Shown piece after piece: positions 1 to 8,152 of a DNA stretch of 39,305 bases; position 1 is the stretch's first letter; every line of letters begins with the position of its first letter. The stretch is from an uncultured Clostridia bacterium (GTDB lineage Bacteria; Bacillota; Clostridia; Christensenellales; CAG-314): positions 1 to 39,305 of the forward strand of contig CANQGD010000015.1 of the NCBI GenBank assembly GCA_947601445.1, given 5' to 3'. The position numbers were made by a program, and so were the translations under genes. Under the pieces are notes generated by a model. It was not told the DNA's origin. It did not search any database and was given only the letters and a program-made list of their open reading frames with translations.

Positions 1-23
1 CCCCCCCCCAGTCCAAATGTCAA
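1..23 (-). promoter_or_regulatory. Partial poly-G spacer promoter cut by the window edge
   Basis: On the minus strand TTGACA (18-23) is followed by 8 nt and then nine G (1-9), which reaches the window edge. This totals 17 nt, the ideal -35/-10 spacing, so a -10 box would lie just outside. The complete promoter at 15734-15762 has the same 8+9 arrangement. The controlled gene would lie to the left of the window and cannot be seen. Confidence 0.6.
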
Positions 24-370
24 TAATACAAAAGAAAAATCGTTGTAATTTTTTTTATTTTTGCCCATTTTAATTATTACATTGAGGAAAAATCAACATA
101 TTTTTTTGAGTTGATCTGCACACAGTTTGGAAAACAAAAGCGTATGAAAACGCTGCGCTGCGACACCGATTTTTTGCACAGCAGCAGAACAGAAAAATGT
201 TTATCGCGTTGCCGCGCTGCCATGCCGCATACTTTGCAAAATGCAGCGCCGACAATGGACAAAGGACTTTATTCGGTATAAGCAACGCAAATGCCGCCCG
301 ACCGGGTTTAGCGAAGCAGACGCCAAAACAGAAAATTTGCAGATATATCACATCGGAAAGAAATGCCGGC
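24..370. other. Gene-free edge region
   Basis: Between the partial promoter and the MATE terminator I see no convincing gene. The open frames here (for example 70-465 minus, 197-409 plus) lack ribosome binding sites and recognisable domains. It may be upstream leader of the gene beyond the left edge. Confidence 0.4.
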
Positions 371-400
371 AATAAAAAAGAGCCCGCGCTGTGCGGACTC
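371..400 (-). terminator. Rho-independent terminator of the MATE gene
   Basis: Eight-base-pair stem (380-387 with 393-400, one G-T wobble) with a 5-nt loop. On the minus strand it is followed by a T-rich run at 371-379. It lies about 75 nt beyond the MATE stop codon. Confidence 0.8.
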
Positions 401-476
401 GGTTTGTGAATATATTTGATTATTGGATCGACGAAGTTTTTGTCACGCGCGACAATCGAATACATCGATAGAGCTT

Positions 477-1997
477 TCAGTCTTTTGCGTGAACCGCGTT
501 TTGTTCGTACTGCTTGGCTTTGTAACGAAATTGCTTTCGATAATCATGTATTGCAAAGGGGATATACACCACAAGCGACATCACTTCGGCAACGGGATAG
601 CAATACCAAATTCCCTGTTGCTGCCACAAATAATTGAACAAAATTGCAGACGGAATGAGAAACAGCAACTGCCGCGACAAACTCATCAGCAAGCTGGAAA
701 CGGGGCAATTGATAGATTGCAGCATGTTGATAACGAGGATACTGAACGCCGCGGGAATAAACGCGATACTTATTGCACGGAACGCATAAGCGCCTTCTTC
801 CACCAGAATGCGATTTGCTTCATCCAACTGTTCCTGCGTTTGACCGTTTGCCAAAGCATTGCTCTTGAAAATAGACATCAGCGCGTCGGGGAATATCTGG
901 AACAGCAACGTACCCACCACCATTACGCCCAAGGCGATATACAAGCCCAATTTGAATGTGTCGTTGAACCGTTTTTTCTCGTTGGCGCCGTAGTTGTAGC
1001 TCATAATGGGCATTGCACCCTGCATAAGTCCGAATATGGGCATAAATATAAAGGACTGAACCTTGAAGTAGGCGGAAAGCACCGTTATGCCGTTTGCATA
1101 GTTGCGCAACATAATGTTAAGGATAATCGTTACAACGGAGTTCATGGCATTCATAACGAACGCTGGCAAACCTATCTTGAAAATACGGAAAAAGTATTTC
1201 TTTTGCGGGCGGTAGCCTTTGAGGGAGATTGATACGTCTTGCTTTTTTGCAAAAAACGCCATAAGGTCTATCGCTGCGGCAGCCCATTGCCCGATAACGG
1301 TGGCAAGTATCGCGCCCAAAACGCCCCATTTGCAACCGACAATGAACGCTGCGTCCAATACAATGTTTGTTACCGCACCGACCAACTGCGTGATCATGGG
1401 AATCTTCATATTGCCCGTTGCTTGCAACATTCTCGCGCAGGTAATATCCATTATCACGCCAATACTGCCCAACATGTAGATTTCCAGATACAGTGCGCCT
1501 TGATTGATAACGTATTCCTTGTCGGAGGCGTTGTCACTGTTGACAAAGGCGCGCATAAAGGGTTTGGAGATGACAAACGCCAATGCAACCATGACAAGCC
1601 AACTCGCCAAGACCATTATTATCGCGGTTTTTGCAGCCTTGTCGGCATGCGCGCGATTGCCCTCTCCCAATTTGCGCGCGATATACGCGTTGGCGCCTAC
1701 TCCTATGCCGATACCCAACGCCACCACGACCATAGTCATAGGCATAACGATACTGACGGCATTGAAACTGTCCTGACCTATCGCAGTACCGATGTATCCG
1801 TTCGGTTGGTAGGTTATACCCGTCAAAAAGAGCGAGTCCACAATGTTGTACATAGACTGTACCAACATCGATATAATGGCAGGCAAACTCATTGAAAGCA
1901 ACAGCTTGCCGATACGCGTATTGCGCATTTTGTCCGATTGTAGCGCGGAAACTTCGTCCGTTTCTACATTTGTTTTTTCTTGAATGTTTTCTTCCAT
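477..1997 (-). CDS. MATE family multidrug/metabolite efflux transporter
   Basis: A 506-residue polytopic membrane protein of the MATE (MOP superfamily) type, which exports drugs or metabolites using a Na+ or H+ gradient. A charged N-terminal tail of about 30 residues precedes a run of roughly twelve hydrophobic segments. Typical MATE stretches are visible: an N-terminal block containing LSMSLPAIISMLVQSMYNIVD and a GIGIGVGANAYIARKLGEGN-like loop. The length is slightly above the usual 450-ish because of the tail. I chose the ATG at 1997: an upstream in-frame TTG at 2048 lies inside the promoter. No Shine-Dalgarno precedes it. Instead a 9-bp hairpin sits 12 nt upstream. It is a single gene with its own promoter and terminator. 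The substrate cannot be predicted. Confidence 0.9.
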   Translation of the reverse strand: MEENIQEKTNVETDEVSALQSDKMRNTRIGKLLLSMSLPAIISMLVQSMYNIVDSLFLTGITYQPNGYIGTAIGQDSFNAVSIVMPMTMVVVALGIGIGVGANAYIARKLGEGNRAHADKAAKTAIIMVLASWLVMVALAFVISKPFMRAFVNSDNASDKEYVINQGALYLEIYMLGSIGVIMDITCARMLQATGNMKIPMITQLVGAVTNIVLDAAFIVGCKWGVLGAILATVIGQWAAAAIDLMAFFAKKQDVSISLKGYRPQKKYFFRIFKIGLPAFVMNAMNSVVTIILNIMLRNYANGITVLSAYFKVQSFIFMPIFGLMQGAMPIMSYNYGANEKKRFNDTFKLGLYIALGVMVVGTLLFQIFPDALMSIFKSNALANGQTQEQLDEANRILVEEGAYAFRAISIAFIPAAFSILVINMLQSINCPVSSLLMSLSRQLLFLIPSAILFNYLWQQQGIWYCYPVAEVMSLVVYIPFAIHDYRKQFRYKAKQYEQNAVHAKD

Positions 1998-2009
1998 AAC
2001 ACAAATAAA

Positions 2010-2031
2010 CGGTTGCCGTTTCCGACAACCG
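2010..2031 (-). promoter_or_regulatory. 5'-terminal mRNA hairpin ahead of the MATE gene
   Basis: A 9-bp stem (2010-2018 with 2023-2031, one G-T pair) closes a 4-nt GAAA loop on the RNA strand. The -10 box at 2037-2042 places the transcription start at about 2030, so the mRNA would begin with this hairpin. It is followed by a short U-rich stretch and then the ATG, with no Shine-Dalgarno. It may stabilise the RNA or control translation. Confidence 0.5.
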
Positions 2032-2036
2032 TAAAT

Positions 2037-2065
2037 ATTGTAGCACAAAACATTTATATATACAA
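2037..2065 (-). promoter_or_regulatory. Sigma-A promoter of the MATE gene
   Basis: -35 TTGTAT (2060-2065), 17-nt spacer, -10 TACAAT (2037-2042) on the minus strand. Confidence 0.55.
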
Positions 2066-2199
2066 CCGAATTGCAACAGCTTAACGTTCAAATGTTTGAA
2101 GTTTTTTACGAAAAAATTTCGCCGTACAGCGCGCACAAACAAGAGGCTCAAACGCTGCCGCAATGCCGACAACAGATCAACTTATTCGCATTGAAAAGA

Positions 2200-2688
2200 C
2201 TATCTGTTTTCGTTTACGTATCTGCAAAAACGCACGGTGTAGCCGCTGTCCGGAACGGGATCGCTTTGTTCCGCAAGACGCCAATGGGAATTAGCGTCGA
2301 GATCGGGGAAAAACACATCCGCGTTGCCGCAGGCGTCCACTTTGGTAACAAACGCTTCGTCGCACAAGTCAAGCAATTGCTTGTAAACGCTTGCGCCGCC
2401 TATTACAAATACGTCGTCGGCGTTGTATTGTCCGATCGACTGCAACAACGACGGAATGTCGGAGACGCTTAAAGCGTCGGAATAGGACTTTCCGCTGTCG
2501 TCCAACACGATATTTATTCGATCGGGCAGCGCGCCGTGAGGAAAACTTTGATAGGTTTTCGCGCCCATCACCACCACCTTGCCGAGAGTTGTACGGCGAA
2601 AAAACGCCATATCTTCTTTGAGACGGAAAAGCAAACCGCCGCTAAGTCCTATCCCCCAATTGTTGTCTACCGCTACAATTGCTTTCAT
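2200..2688 (-). CDS. folA: Dihydrofolate reductase
   Basis: A 162-residue protein, the standard length for bacterial DHFR (EC 1.5.1.3), which reduces dihydrofolate with NADPH to regenerate tetrahydrofolate. Visible landmarks are the N-terminal VAVDNNWGIG substrate/Met20-loop segment, the LKEDMAFFRRTTLGK helix, the nucleotide-binding stretch VVVMGAKTYQSFP, and the late VIGGASVYKQLL glycine motif. It starts at ATG 2688 behind a weak GGGTG. It lies 178 nt downstream of thymidylate synthase, whose reaction makes the dihydrofolate that this enzyme recycles, so the two probably share a transcript. No promoter or terminator is clear in the gap. Confidence 0.95.
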   Translation of the reverse strand: MKAIVAVDNNWGIGLSGGLLFRLKEDMAFFRRTTLGKVVVMGAKTYQSFPHGALPDRINIVLDDSGKSYSDALSVSDIPSLLQSIGQYNADDVFVIGGASVYKQLLDLCDEAFVTKVDACGNADVFFPDLDANSHWRLAEQSDPVPDSGYTVRFCRYVNENR

Positions 2689-2866
2689 ATTTCACCCGAA
2701 AATATATTGTAAGTTAATGCGTATTCGGCAAAAACCGTAAAATTGCCGATCGTCGATATAAATGCTCGTTGTGTGCCTGTCCGACAGCCTCAATGCGCGC
2801 AAAACCCGTTGAAAAGACGAACCGTGCGACAAACAAACGAGCGTCATAAATGCAAGCGAGTTAAAA

Positions 2867-3697
2867 TCAGATAGCCACTTCAAATTTTTCCGAAAAAGGC
2901 TCGTACTCGTACCCTTCGAGTTCGAAGTCGTCCAAACAAAATTTGTAGAAATCATCTACGGACTTGTTGATCACAAACTTGGGCGCGGGATGCTGTTTGC
3001 CTGCTATCAAACGGCGAACCGAGTCTTCGTGTCTGTCGTACACGTGCGCGTCGGCTATCACATGCACAAGCTCGCCGACTTCCAGACCGCTTACCTGCGC
3101 CAACATGTGTACCAAGACGGCATACTGCACTACATTCCAATTGTTTGCAACCGCCATATCGTTGGAACGTTGATTGAGTATCGCATTGAGCTTGTTGCCG
3201 GATACGTTGAATGTTACCGAATATGCGCACGGATAAAGGTGCATTTCGTGCAGGTCGCTGTGTACATAAATATTTGTAATAATGCGACGGGAAAGCGGAT
3301 TGTGTTTGAGGTCGTAAAGAACTCTGTCCACTTGATCGAACTCTCCCTCCGGATAAAGGCTTTTTACTCCCAATTGATAACCGTAGGCTTTGCCGATACT
3401 GCCCGTTTCGTCTGCCCAACTATCCCAAATGTGACTTTTGAGATCGTGAACGTTGTTGGATTTTTTTTGCCATATCCACAACAATTCGTCTATTGCCGAT
3501 TTGAACGCGGTTCGGCGCAGCGTCAATATGGGAAATTCCTCCTGCAAAACGTATCGATTGACAACGCAGAAACATTTGCGGGTATAAGCGGGCGTTCCGT
3601 CCGCCCAATGCGGTCGTACGGACGTGCCTGCGTCCGTTGTGCCTCTATCGAGAATTTCCGTTACATTTTGCACAAAAATTCGATCAGCTTTGCTCAT
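2867..3697 (-). CDS. thyA: Thymidylate synthase
   Basis: A 276-residue enzyme (EC 2.1.1.45) that methylates dUMP to dTMP using methylene-tetrahydrofolate. The catalytic cysteine is Cys157 in a LYPCAY motif. This Pro-Cys-Ala form replaces the Pro-Cys-His of E. coli and matches the clostridial ThyA type. The dUMP/phosphate-binding arginines (LTLRRT near 58-63, SRRIITNIY near 136-144) and the QRSND motif (176-180) are intact. Start ATG 3697 follows a GGAG site. Longer in-frame extensions upstream run through the promoter and terminator and are not real. The gene is followed by dihydrofolate reductase. Confidence 0.95.
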   Translation of the reverse strand: MSKADRIFVQNVTEILDRGTTDAGTSVRPHWADGTPAYTRKCFCVVNRYVLQEEFPILTLRRTAFKSAIDELLWIWQKKSNNVHDLKSHIWDSWADETGSIGKAYGYQLGVKSLYPEGEFDQVDRVLYDLKHNPLSRRIITNIYVHSDLHEMHLYPCAYSVTFNVSGNKLNAILNQRSNDMAVANNWNVVQYAVLVHMLAQVSGLEVGELVHVIADAHVYDRHEDSVRRLIAGKQHPAPKFVINKSVDDFYKFCLDDFELEGYEYEPFSEKFEVAI

Positions 3698-3722
3698 ATG
3701 ATTATCTCCGAAATATAAAAAT

Positions 3723-3751
3723 ATTCTACCAAATGAAAAACCGCCCGTCAA
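3723..3751 (-). promoter_or_regulatory. Sigma-A promoter of thyA
   Basis: -35 TTGACG (3746-3751), 17-nt spacer, -10 TAGAAT (3723-3728). The -35 box lies inside the hairpin of the upstream terminator. Confidence 0.6.
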
Positions 3752-3766
3752 ACGATTGAGCGGCGG
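3736..3766 (-). terminator. Terminator after glmM, overlapping the thyA promoter
   Basis: An imperfect hairpin (3741-3766: CCGCC pairs with GGCGG, and an inner TCAA pairs with TTGA) followed on the minus strand by five T (3736-3740). It would end the trxB-like/glmM transcript. Confidence 0.55.
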
Positions 3767-3950
3767 CAAGCAATAAAAAAATAATATATTATTTGTGCGC
3801 TTTTGAAATGCCGAACGGTTGCAATTCGACATCGAAAATGCAAACGATTGTCAGAATCGAATATGCGCGCACACGCGTTTTTTCTTGTTTTCAGAAATAT
3901 TTTCAAACGGCGCGCGATCAAAAATATAGCATAAAACTTTTCAAGCAATT

Positions 3951-5255
3951 TTATTTGTCGTTGGGAACGGCAAATGTCGCCACAACTTCGCGCATTGCGT
4001 CGGCAGCTTGTTCTCCCTCCAAATAGGCGCGAACGGCGTTTTCGGTACCGCTGCGCCGCAAGATCACACGACACGTCGGATAGAGGGCGGAAATGCGATT
4101 TGCGGTTGAAGCAAGACTGTATTCGGTGGCAAGCTTGCTGTTGGAACGCGTGATCGGTATGCTGAGCGAGGCACAAGGTTTGTCAACACATTCCACGGTG
4201 TAGTTGAGAATACTGCCCTTTTCCGCATAGATACGGCACACCAACAATGCGTTGATAATGGCGTCGCTGCTTGTCGCATAGTCGGCAATCAGATAATGTC
4301 CGCTTTCTTCTCCGCCGAAACCGAGAGAAAGCTCCACCATTTTGTCGAAAACGTTGGCGTCTCCCACTGCCGAACGAACCAAATTGACGCCCAATTTTTT
4401 GAGAGCCTGCTCCACTCCCCCGTTGGTAAGCACCGTCCCGCACACCGTGTCGGAATGTAACTTGCCTATTTCGTTGAGATACTTGGCAAAGGCATAAAAA
4501 ATTCTGTTGTTGGGCACCTGTTCGGAGCCCTCGAATACCGCAAGGCGGTCGGCGTCTCCGTCAAATGAAAACCCGAGCATGCAATCGTTTGTTTTCATAC
4601 GCTCCGTCAAATACTCCGTGTGCGTTGCGCCGCAATTTACGTTTATTTCCGCGCCTGCATTTTGATTGCAATATGCCACTACATTTGCTCCCGCTTTGGT
4701 AAACACAAGAGGCGCAACCCTATATGCCGCCCCGTAACAGCAATCCAACGCAATACGAATATAGGGCAGTTTGACATTGACAGCCCGCAGCACATCGTCG
4801 CAATAGATGTTTTCTATATCGTAGAATACGGGTTCGTAAATTCGCGAATCCGCGGCGCGTTCGTTGGTGAGGCTTGCCATCATGCGAGACACGACAAGCT
4901 GTTTGGACAAACACAGCTTTACGCCGTAACGATCGAAAACTTTGAGTCCGTTGTCCTGCGGCTTGTTGTGACTTGCGGTGATCATCACCCCGTAGTCGCC
5001 GCCCAACTTGCGCACGAAATGCCCCACGGCGTTGGTGGGGAGAATTCCGAGATTGATAACGTTGCCGCCGCCCGAATATACGCCCTGCGTGAGCGCCGTA
5101 AAAAGCGCGTCCCCAGACAAGCGGGTATCCCGTGCAATGACAATTATCGGGCAATCGCCCAACAGAGCAAGACTTTTGCCAAGCAAAAAGGCAGTACTGT
5201 CTTTTAGGGTACTGCCATACGTTCCGCGTATTCCGTCCGTACCGAAGAAATTCAT
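3951..5255 (-). CDS. glmM: Phosphoglucosamine mutase
   Basis: A 434-residue alpha-D-phosphohexomutase that converts glucosamine-6-phosphate to glucosamine-1-phosphate (EC 5.4.2.10) for UDP-GlcNAc and peptidoglycan synthesis. All four family signatures are present in order: FGTDGIRG at 4-11, the phosphoserine loop TASHN with Ser95, the metal-binding DGDADR at 232-237, the sugar-binding GGEESGH at 314-320, and the phosphate-binding RRSGTEN at 400-406. It is slightly shorter than the usual 445-450. ATG 5255 has a GGGAG site. It lies 54 nt downstream of the thioredoxin-reductase-like gene with no hairpin between them, so co-transcription is likely. The GlmM assignment over other hexomutases rests on these motifs and overall length. 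Confidence 0.9.
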   Translation of the reverse strand: MNFFGTDGIRGTYGSTLKDSTAFLLGKSLALLGDCPIIVIARDTRLSGDALFTALTQGVYSGGGNVINLGILPTNAVGHFVRKLGGDYGVMITASHNKPQDNGLKVFDRYGVKLCLSKQLVVSRMMASLTNERAADSRIYEPVFYDIENIYCDDVLRAVNVKLPYIRIALDCCYGAAYRVAPLVFTKAGANVVAYCNQNAGAEINVNCGATHTEYLTERMKTNDCMLGFSFDGDADRLAVFEGSEQVPNNRIFYAFAKYLNEIGKLHSDTVCGTVLTNGGVEQALKKLGVNLVRSAVGDANVFDKMVELSLGFGGEESGHYLIADYATSSDAIINALLVCRIYAEKGSILNYTVECVDKPCASLSIPITRSNSKLATEYSLASTANRISALYPTCRVILRRSGTENAVRAYLEGEQAADAMREVVATFAVPNDK

Positions 5256-5309
5256 TGTTTTACTCCCGAAACTAAATTTTTTTTTCTTTGGTAGGATGTT
5301 TTGTTGTGT

Positions 5310-6218
5310 TCAGTCTTCTTTGACCGTTGCGGAATATGCCGCCGCAAACGAACCGGCTTTGGCGCCGTCGGAACATGCCGTTACGATTTGTTTCAAGCTG
5401 CCGTTTGTGACGTCTCCCGCCGCAAACAGTCCCTTGACAGCGGTTTCGCCTCTGCCGTCCACGACAAGGTAGCCGCGCGCCGTTTCCACACCGTCAACGT
5501 TTACAAAATCGGTAACGGGTCGCGCGCCCGTAGCGACAAACAACGCGGAGACATCCAATGTGCGTGTTTTGCCGTCTTGGTAAATATTTATGCCGGCAAC
5601 GTCGCCGTCATTGCCGATGATCTGCGAAATATCGGCGTTGTAGACAGGAACGACGTTTGTGCGAGACAACAAACCGTTGAGCGCGGCTTCTTCGGCATCG
5701 AACTCGCTTTGCGTTGTAACGACATATACCGTGCCGCACACATCCGCAAGGTATGTCGCTTCGCTGACTGCAGCGCGACCGCCGCCCGCGACCGCCACCG
5801 ATTTGCCTCGGAAAAACGCCCCGTCACAGGTTGCGCAATAACTTACGCCGTGCCCCACAAAGTCGCCTTCTATACCCAACTTGTTGTGACTTGTTCCCGT
5901 TGCCACCACCACAGCAGGGAAAGAATAGGCGTCCTTGTCGGTGATCACCGTGAAATGCGAACCGTCCTTTTTGAGAGAAAGCACGCGTTGGCGCAACGTT
6001 TTCAGTCCGAGCGCTTTGGCTTGGGCGCTCATATCGCTTGCAAGTTTCCAACCCTCCACGGAGGAATAGGAAGGAAAGTTTTCTATTTTGTCTATCGTGG
6101 CTACCAAACCGCCCAAACCGAATTGTTCAAAAAGGACTACTTCGGCTCCGCTGCGTAAAGCATAGATCGCTGCGGATAATCCTGCGACTCCGCCGCCGAT
6201 AATGGCAATTTTTTTCAT
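5310..6218 (-). CDS. Thioredoxin-reductase-like flavoprotein with altered NAD(P)H site
   Basis: A 302-residue protein of the low-molecular-weight thioredoxin reductase family. The FAD-binding GGGVAGLSAA (8-17), the redox-active CATC (Cys128, Cys131) and the C-terminal FAD motif with GLFAAGDVTNG are intact. The second nucleotide-binding domain is unusual. Its glycine motif reads GGGRAAVSEA (145-154), and the HRRxxxR element that binds the 2'-phosphate of NADPH is replaced by TTQSEFD (168-174). In known families, loss of this element goes with NADH or ferredoxin/other electron donors instead of NADPH. No thioredoxin gene is adjacent. ATG 6218 has an AAGGAG site. It is probably co-transcribed with glmM. 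Confidence 0.85.
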   Translation of the reverse strand: MKKIAIIGGGVAGLSAAIYALRSGAEVVLFEQFGLGGLVATIDKIENFPSYSSVEGWKLASDMSAQAKALGLKTLRQRVLSLKKDGSHFTVITDKDAYSFPAVVVATGTSHNKLGIEGDFVGHGVSYCATCDGAFFRGKSVAVAGGGRAAVSEATYLADVCGTVYVVTTQSEFDAEEAALNGLLSRTNVVPVYNADISQIIGNDGDVAGINIYQDGKTRTLDVSALFVATGARPVTDFVNVDGVETARGYLVVDGRGETAVKGLFAAGDVTNGSLKQIVTACSDGAKAGSFAAAYSATVKED

Positions 6219-6304
6219 AAATCTCCTTTGTATTTGAATATTGTATCAAATTTTCCACGCGCAAAATGTATTTTTTTGCACAAACAACGGCTATATTGAC
6301 GCAC

Positions 6305-7021
6305 TTACCACACAATACGTCCGGGCATTGCGTTGCCGTATTTCAGCAAACGTCTGTTTATCAAGCGGATCAACTCCCAAATTCCCCAAAACGCGCTCAA
6401 AATAAACGCATACCACAACAAGTACCACCACCAGCCAAGCTGCATATCGGGGAAAAACTCCCGTTGCAAAACGGACCCTTCGATGATACCCACCAAAAAC
6501 GCATTTACGTTTTGCCAACCGTATACGTGTATGCCTATCTCGGTGACGACCGCCACAACGGCAATGGCGCCGCCGATAATTGCCGCGTCGTACTTTTTTA
6601 CCTTAAACTGAGTGTACATCAACAACGCGCCAAATATCAAAACGTCGTGCGTGACGTAGCCGTTCATATAAGCTATGCCAAATTCGCCCTGGTGCGACAT
6701 CATCTCGGGGTATATCAAAAATCCTGTCAGGTAAACGGAACCGGCAATCAGACTGAACGCCGCAGAAATGCTTTTGAAGGGACGCCAAGGTATCAACACG
6801 CCCAACACAAACAGCCAATAAGCTATTGTGGAAAATGCCATATAAAATTTTGCGGAGCGAACGGCGCTTTGCAACTGCGTTACAAACATATACAACGTCA
6901 AAAGCCACAACACAATGCGGGACAACCACTTGTGCCGCGCCAAAAACAGTACCGCAAATACTTCGCTGGCAATAAGTATCGCCGTCAATACACCTATATA
7001 CCAAAAATTTTTACTGAACAA
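6305..7021 (-). CDS. Polytopic membrane protein, possibly YwaF/TMEM164-like
   Basis: A 238-residue protein of about seven hydrophobic segments with few polar loops and no known catalytic motif. A central stretch with a YPEMM turn, then a Thr-His pair at the head of a helix (VTHDVLIFGALL), resembles the corresponding region of the next gene and of YwaF/TMEM164-type integral membrane proteins. This family link is an inference. It starts at TTG 7021, only 4 nt after a perfect AGGAGG. No ATG with a comparable site exists nearby. It has its own promoter at 7065-7093. Function unknown. Confidence 0.75.
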   Translation of the reverse strand: MFSKNFWYIGVLTAILIASEVFAVLFLARHKWLSRIVLWLLTLYMFVTQLQSAVRSAKFYMAFSTIAYWLFVLGVLIPWRPFKSISAAFSLIAGSVYLTGFLIYPEMMSHQGEFGIAYMNGYVTHDVLIFGALLMYTQFKVKKYDAAIIGGAIAVVAVVTEIGIHVYGWQNVNAFLVGIIEGSVLQREFFPDMQLGWWWYLLWYAFILSAFWGIWELIRLINRRLLKYGNAMPGRIVW

Positions 7022-7064
7022 GCGTCCTCCTCGATCGAGCGCGAATACTTTGTATTATATATAT

Positions 7065-7093
7065 TTTATACAACATTAAAATATTTTCGTCAA
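7065..7093 (-). promoter_or_regulatory. Sigma-A promoter of the 238-residue membrane protein
   Basis: -35 TTGACG (7088-7093), 17-nt spacer, -10 TATAAA (7065-7070). The start codon follows about 44 nt downstream of the -10. Confidence 0.6.
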
Positions 7094-7151
7094 CACAATA
7101 TACGCTAAAAATCGCGCGGGAAGCGTTTGGAAAATTTTTGTTAAAACGCCT

Positions 7152-7988
7152 TCAACAAACAGTTTTTCGACTTTTTTTGACAAGTTTGCTTATCCAAAAC
7201 GGCGATGACAAAAAAACATATACGGGTATCAAGTACACAAACGCGGGAACAACGAGCCACAGCACGGGGAAATAGAACGGTACGCCGCCGTTGATTCCAA
7301 AGGCGTCCGTGCGCAAAAATTCCGGCACCAGCGGATCGAAAAGTTTCGCCGCCCAAACAAAATCCGGACGCACGCCGAAAACAAAACTGCTGTTGCGGAA
7401 CCCCGCGTCGAGAAGATCGGAATACTGCGCCTTTACCGCGCCCACGCTTATCAGGAAAAACTCATTGAGACAAATCAATGTTTCCCACACCAAAAACAAC
7501 AAAGGTATCGCCCAAAAACGCGAAAGACGCGGACGGTAAACACCCAATATCGCCGCCAAAAGGGGAATGGAAATCAGATTGATGTGACAAATATAAAAAC
7601 GGATAACGTCAAAAACAAAAGGCGATTTTCCTATTGCCTCGGTGGGATACCCGATAGCCGCCAATCCTCCGCACACACCGATAAAAAACACAAAGTCATG
7701 CAAAACATTTTGTTTGTTTATCAAGTAAATAAAGGGGAAAAAGACGGTCGATACGGCGCAGATATTTTCCACGGTGGAACGCCGCCAAGACTCGGGATGA
7801 TTGTTGACATAGGGCACAAACGCCTGTTTGATGAAATGCAACGAAAAATTGAGAAACAAAAGGATCAACAACACGGTATGAACCGTTTTGCGACTCCTTT
7901 TACGCAACACAAGCCACAGCACCGCTATATAAACGATTGCTATGCCGATGTACATAAAATAAAATTCGTTGCCGACTTTCAACGTCAT
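7152..7988 (-). CDS. Polytopic membrane protein, YwaF/TMEM164-like
   Basis: A 278-residue integral membrane protein with about seven hydrophobic helices. Landmarks include HFIKQAFVPYV near residue 50, an ENICAVSTVFFPFIYL helix, and a YICHINLISIPLL helix containing a His. This order of polar residues within helices resembles YwaF (TIGR02206) and eukaryotic TMEM164. I infer that family without a search. ATG 7988 follows AAGGAG at good spacing. An upstream extension to 8093 runs into the terminator of the neighbouring operon and is rejected. It ends in a basic tail (KLVKKSRKTVC). Function unknown. It is about 130 nt upstream of the other membrane protein and may be a diverged paralogue. Confidence 0.75.
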   Translation of the reverse strand: MTLKVGNEFYFMYIGIAIVYIAVLWLVLRKRSRKTVHTVLLILLFLNFSLHFIKQAFVPYVNNHPESWRRSTVENICAVSTVFFPFIYLINKQNVLHDFVFFIGVCGGLAAIGYPTEAIGKSPFVFDVIRFYICHINLISIPLLAAILGVYRPRLSRFWAIPLLFLVWETLICLNEFFLISVGAVKAQYSDLLDAGFRNSSFVFGVRPDFVWAAKLFDPLVPEFLRTDAFGINGGVPFYFPVLWLVVPAFVYLIPVYVFLSSPFWISKLVKKSRKTVC

Positions 7989-8032
7989 AAATGCTCCTTG
8001 TGTGCCCGTATCGCAAGAGAAATATACCGCGA

Positions 8033-8059
8033 CGCGGCAAGGGGATATGTCTTGCCGCG
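8033..8059. repeat. Inverted repeat in the leader of the 278-residue membrane protein
   Basis: A perfect 9-bp inverted repeat (8033-8041 with 8051-8059) around a 9-nt loop. There is no T-run on either strand, so it is not an obvious terminator. It could be an operator or an RNA hairpin. Confidence 0.4.
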
Positions 8060-8091
8060 AGCGCTTTTCGGAAAAACCGAACACAAACCTC

Positions 8092-8134
8092 AAAAATCAC
8101 AAAGCCTTCGGTTCCCGTAAAGGACGAAGGCTTT
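8092..8134 (-). terminator. Terminator of the ABC/Ig-like operon
   Basis: A perfect 10-bp stem (8101-8110 with 8125-8134) followed on the minus strand by a short GTG and five T (8092-8097). It lies 19 nt after the stop codon of the giant surface protein. Confidence 0.8.
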
Positions 8135-8152
8135 GCTGTGTTGTCAACCGTT

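Noticed and set aside
70-465. Short open frames at the left edge
   Set aside because: They run through the MATE terminator and show no domain or ribosome binding site.
2010-2031. Terminator for folA
   Set aside because: The hairpin is downstream of a good promoter for the MATE gene and lacks a solid T-run, so a 5' leader structure is the better reading.
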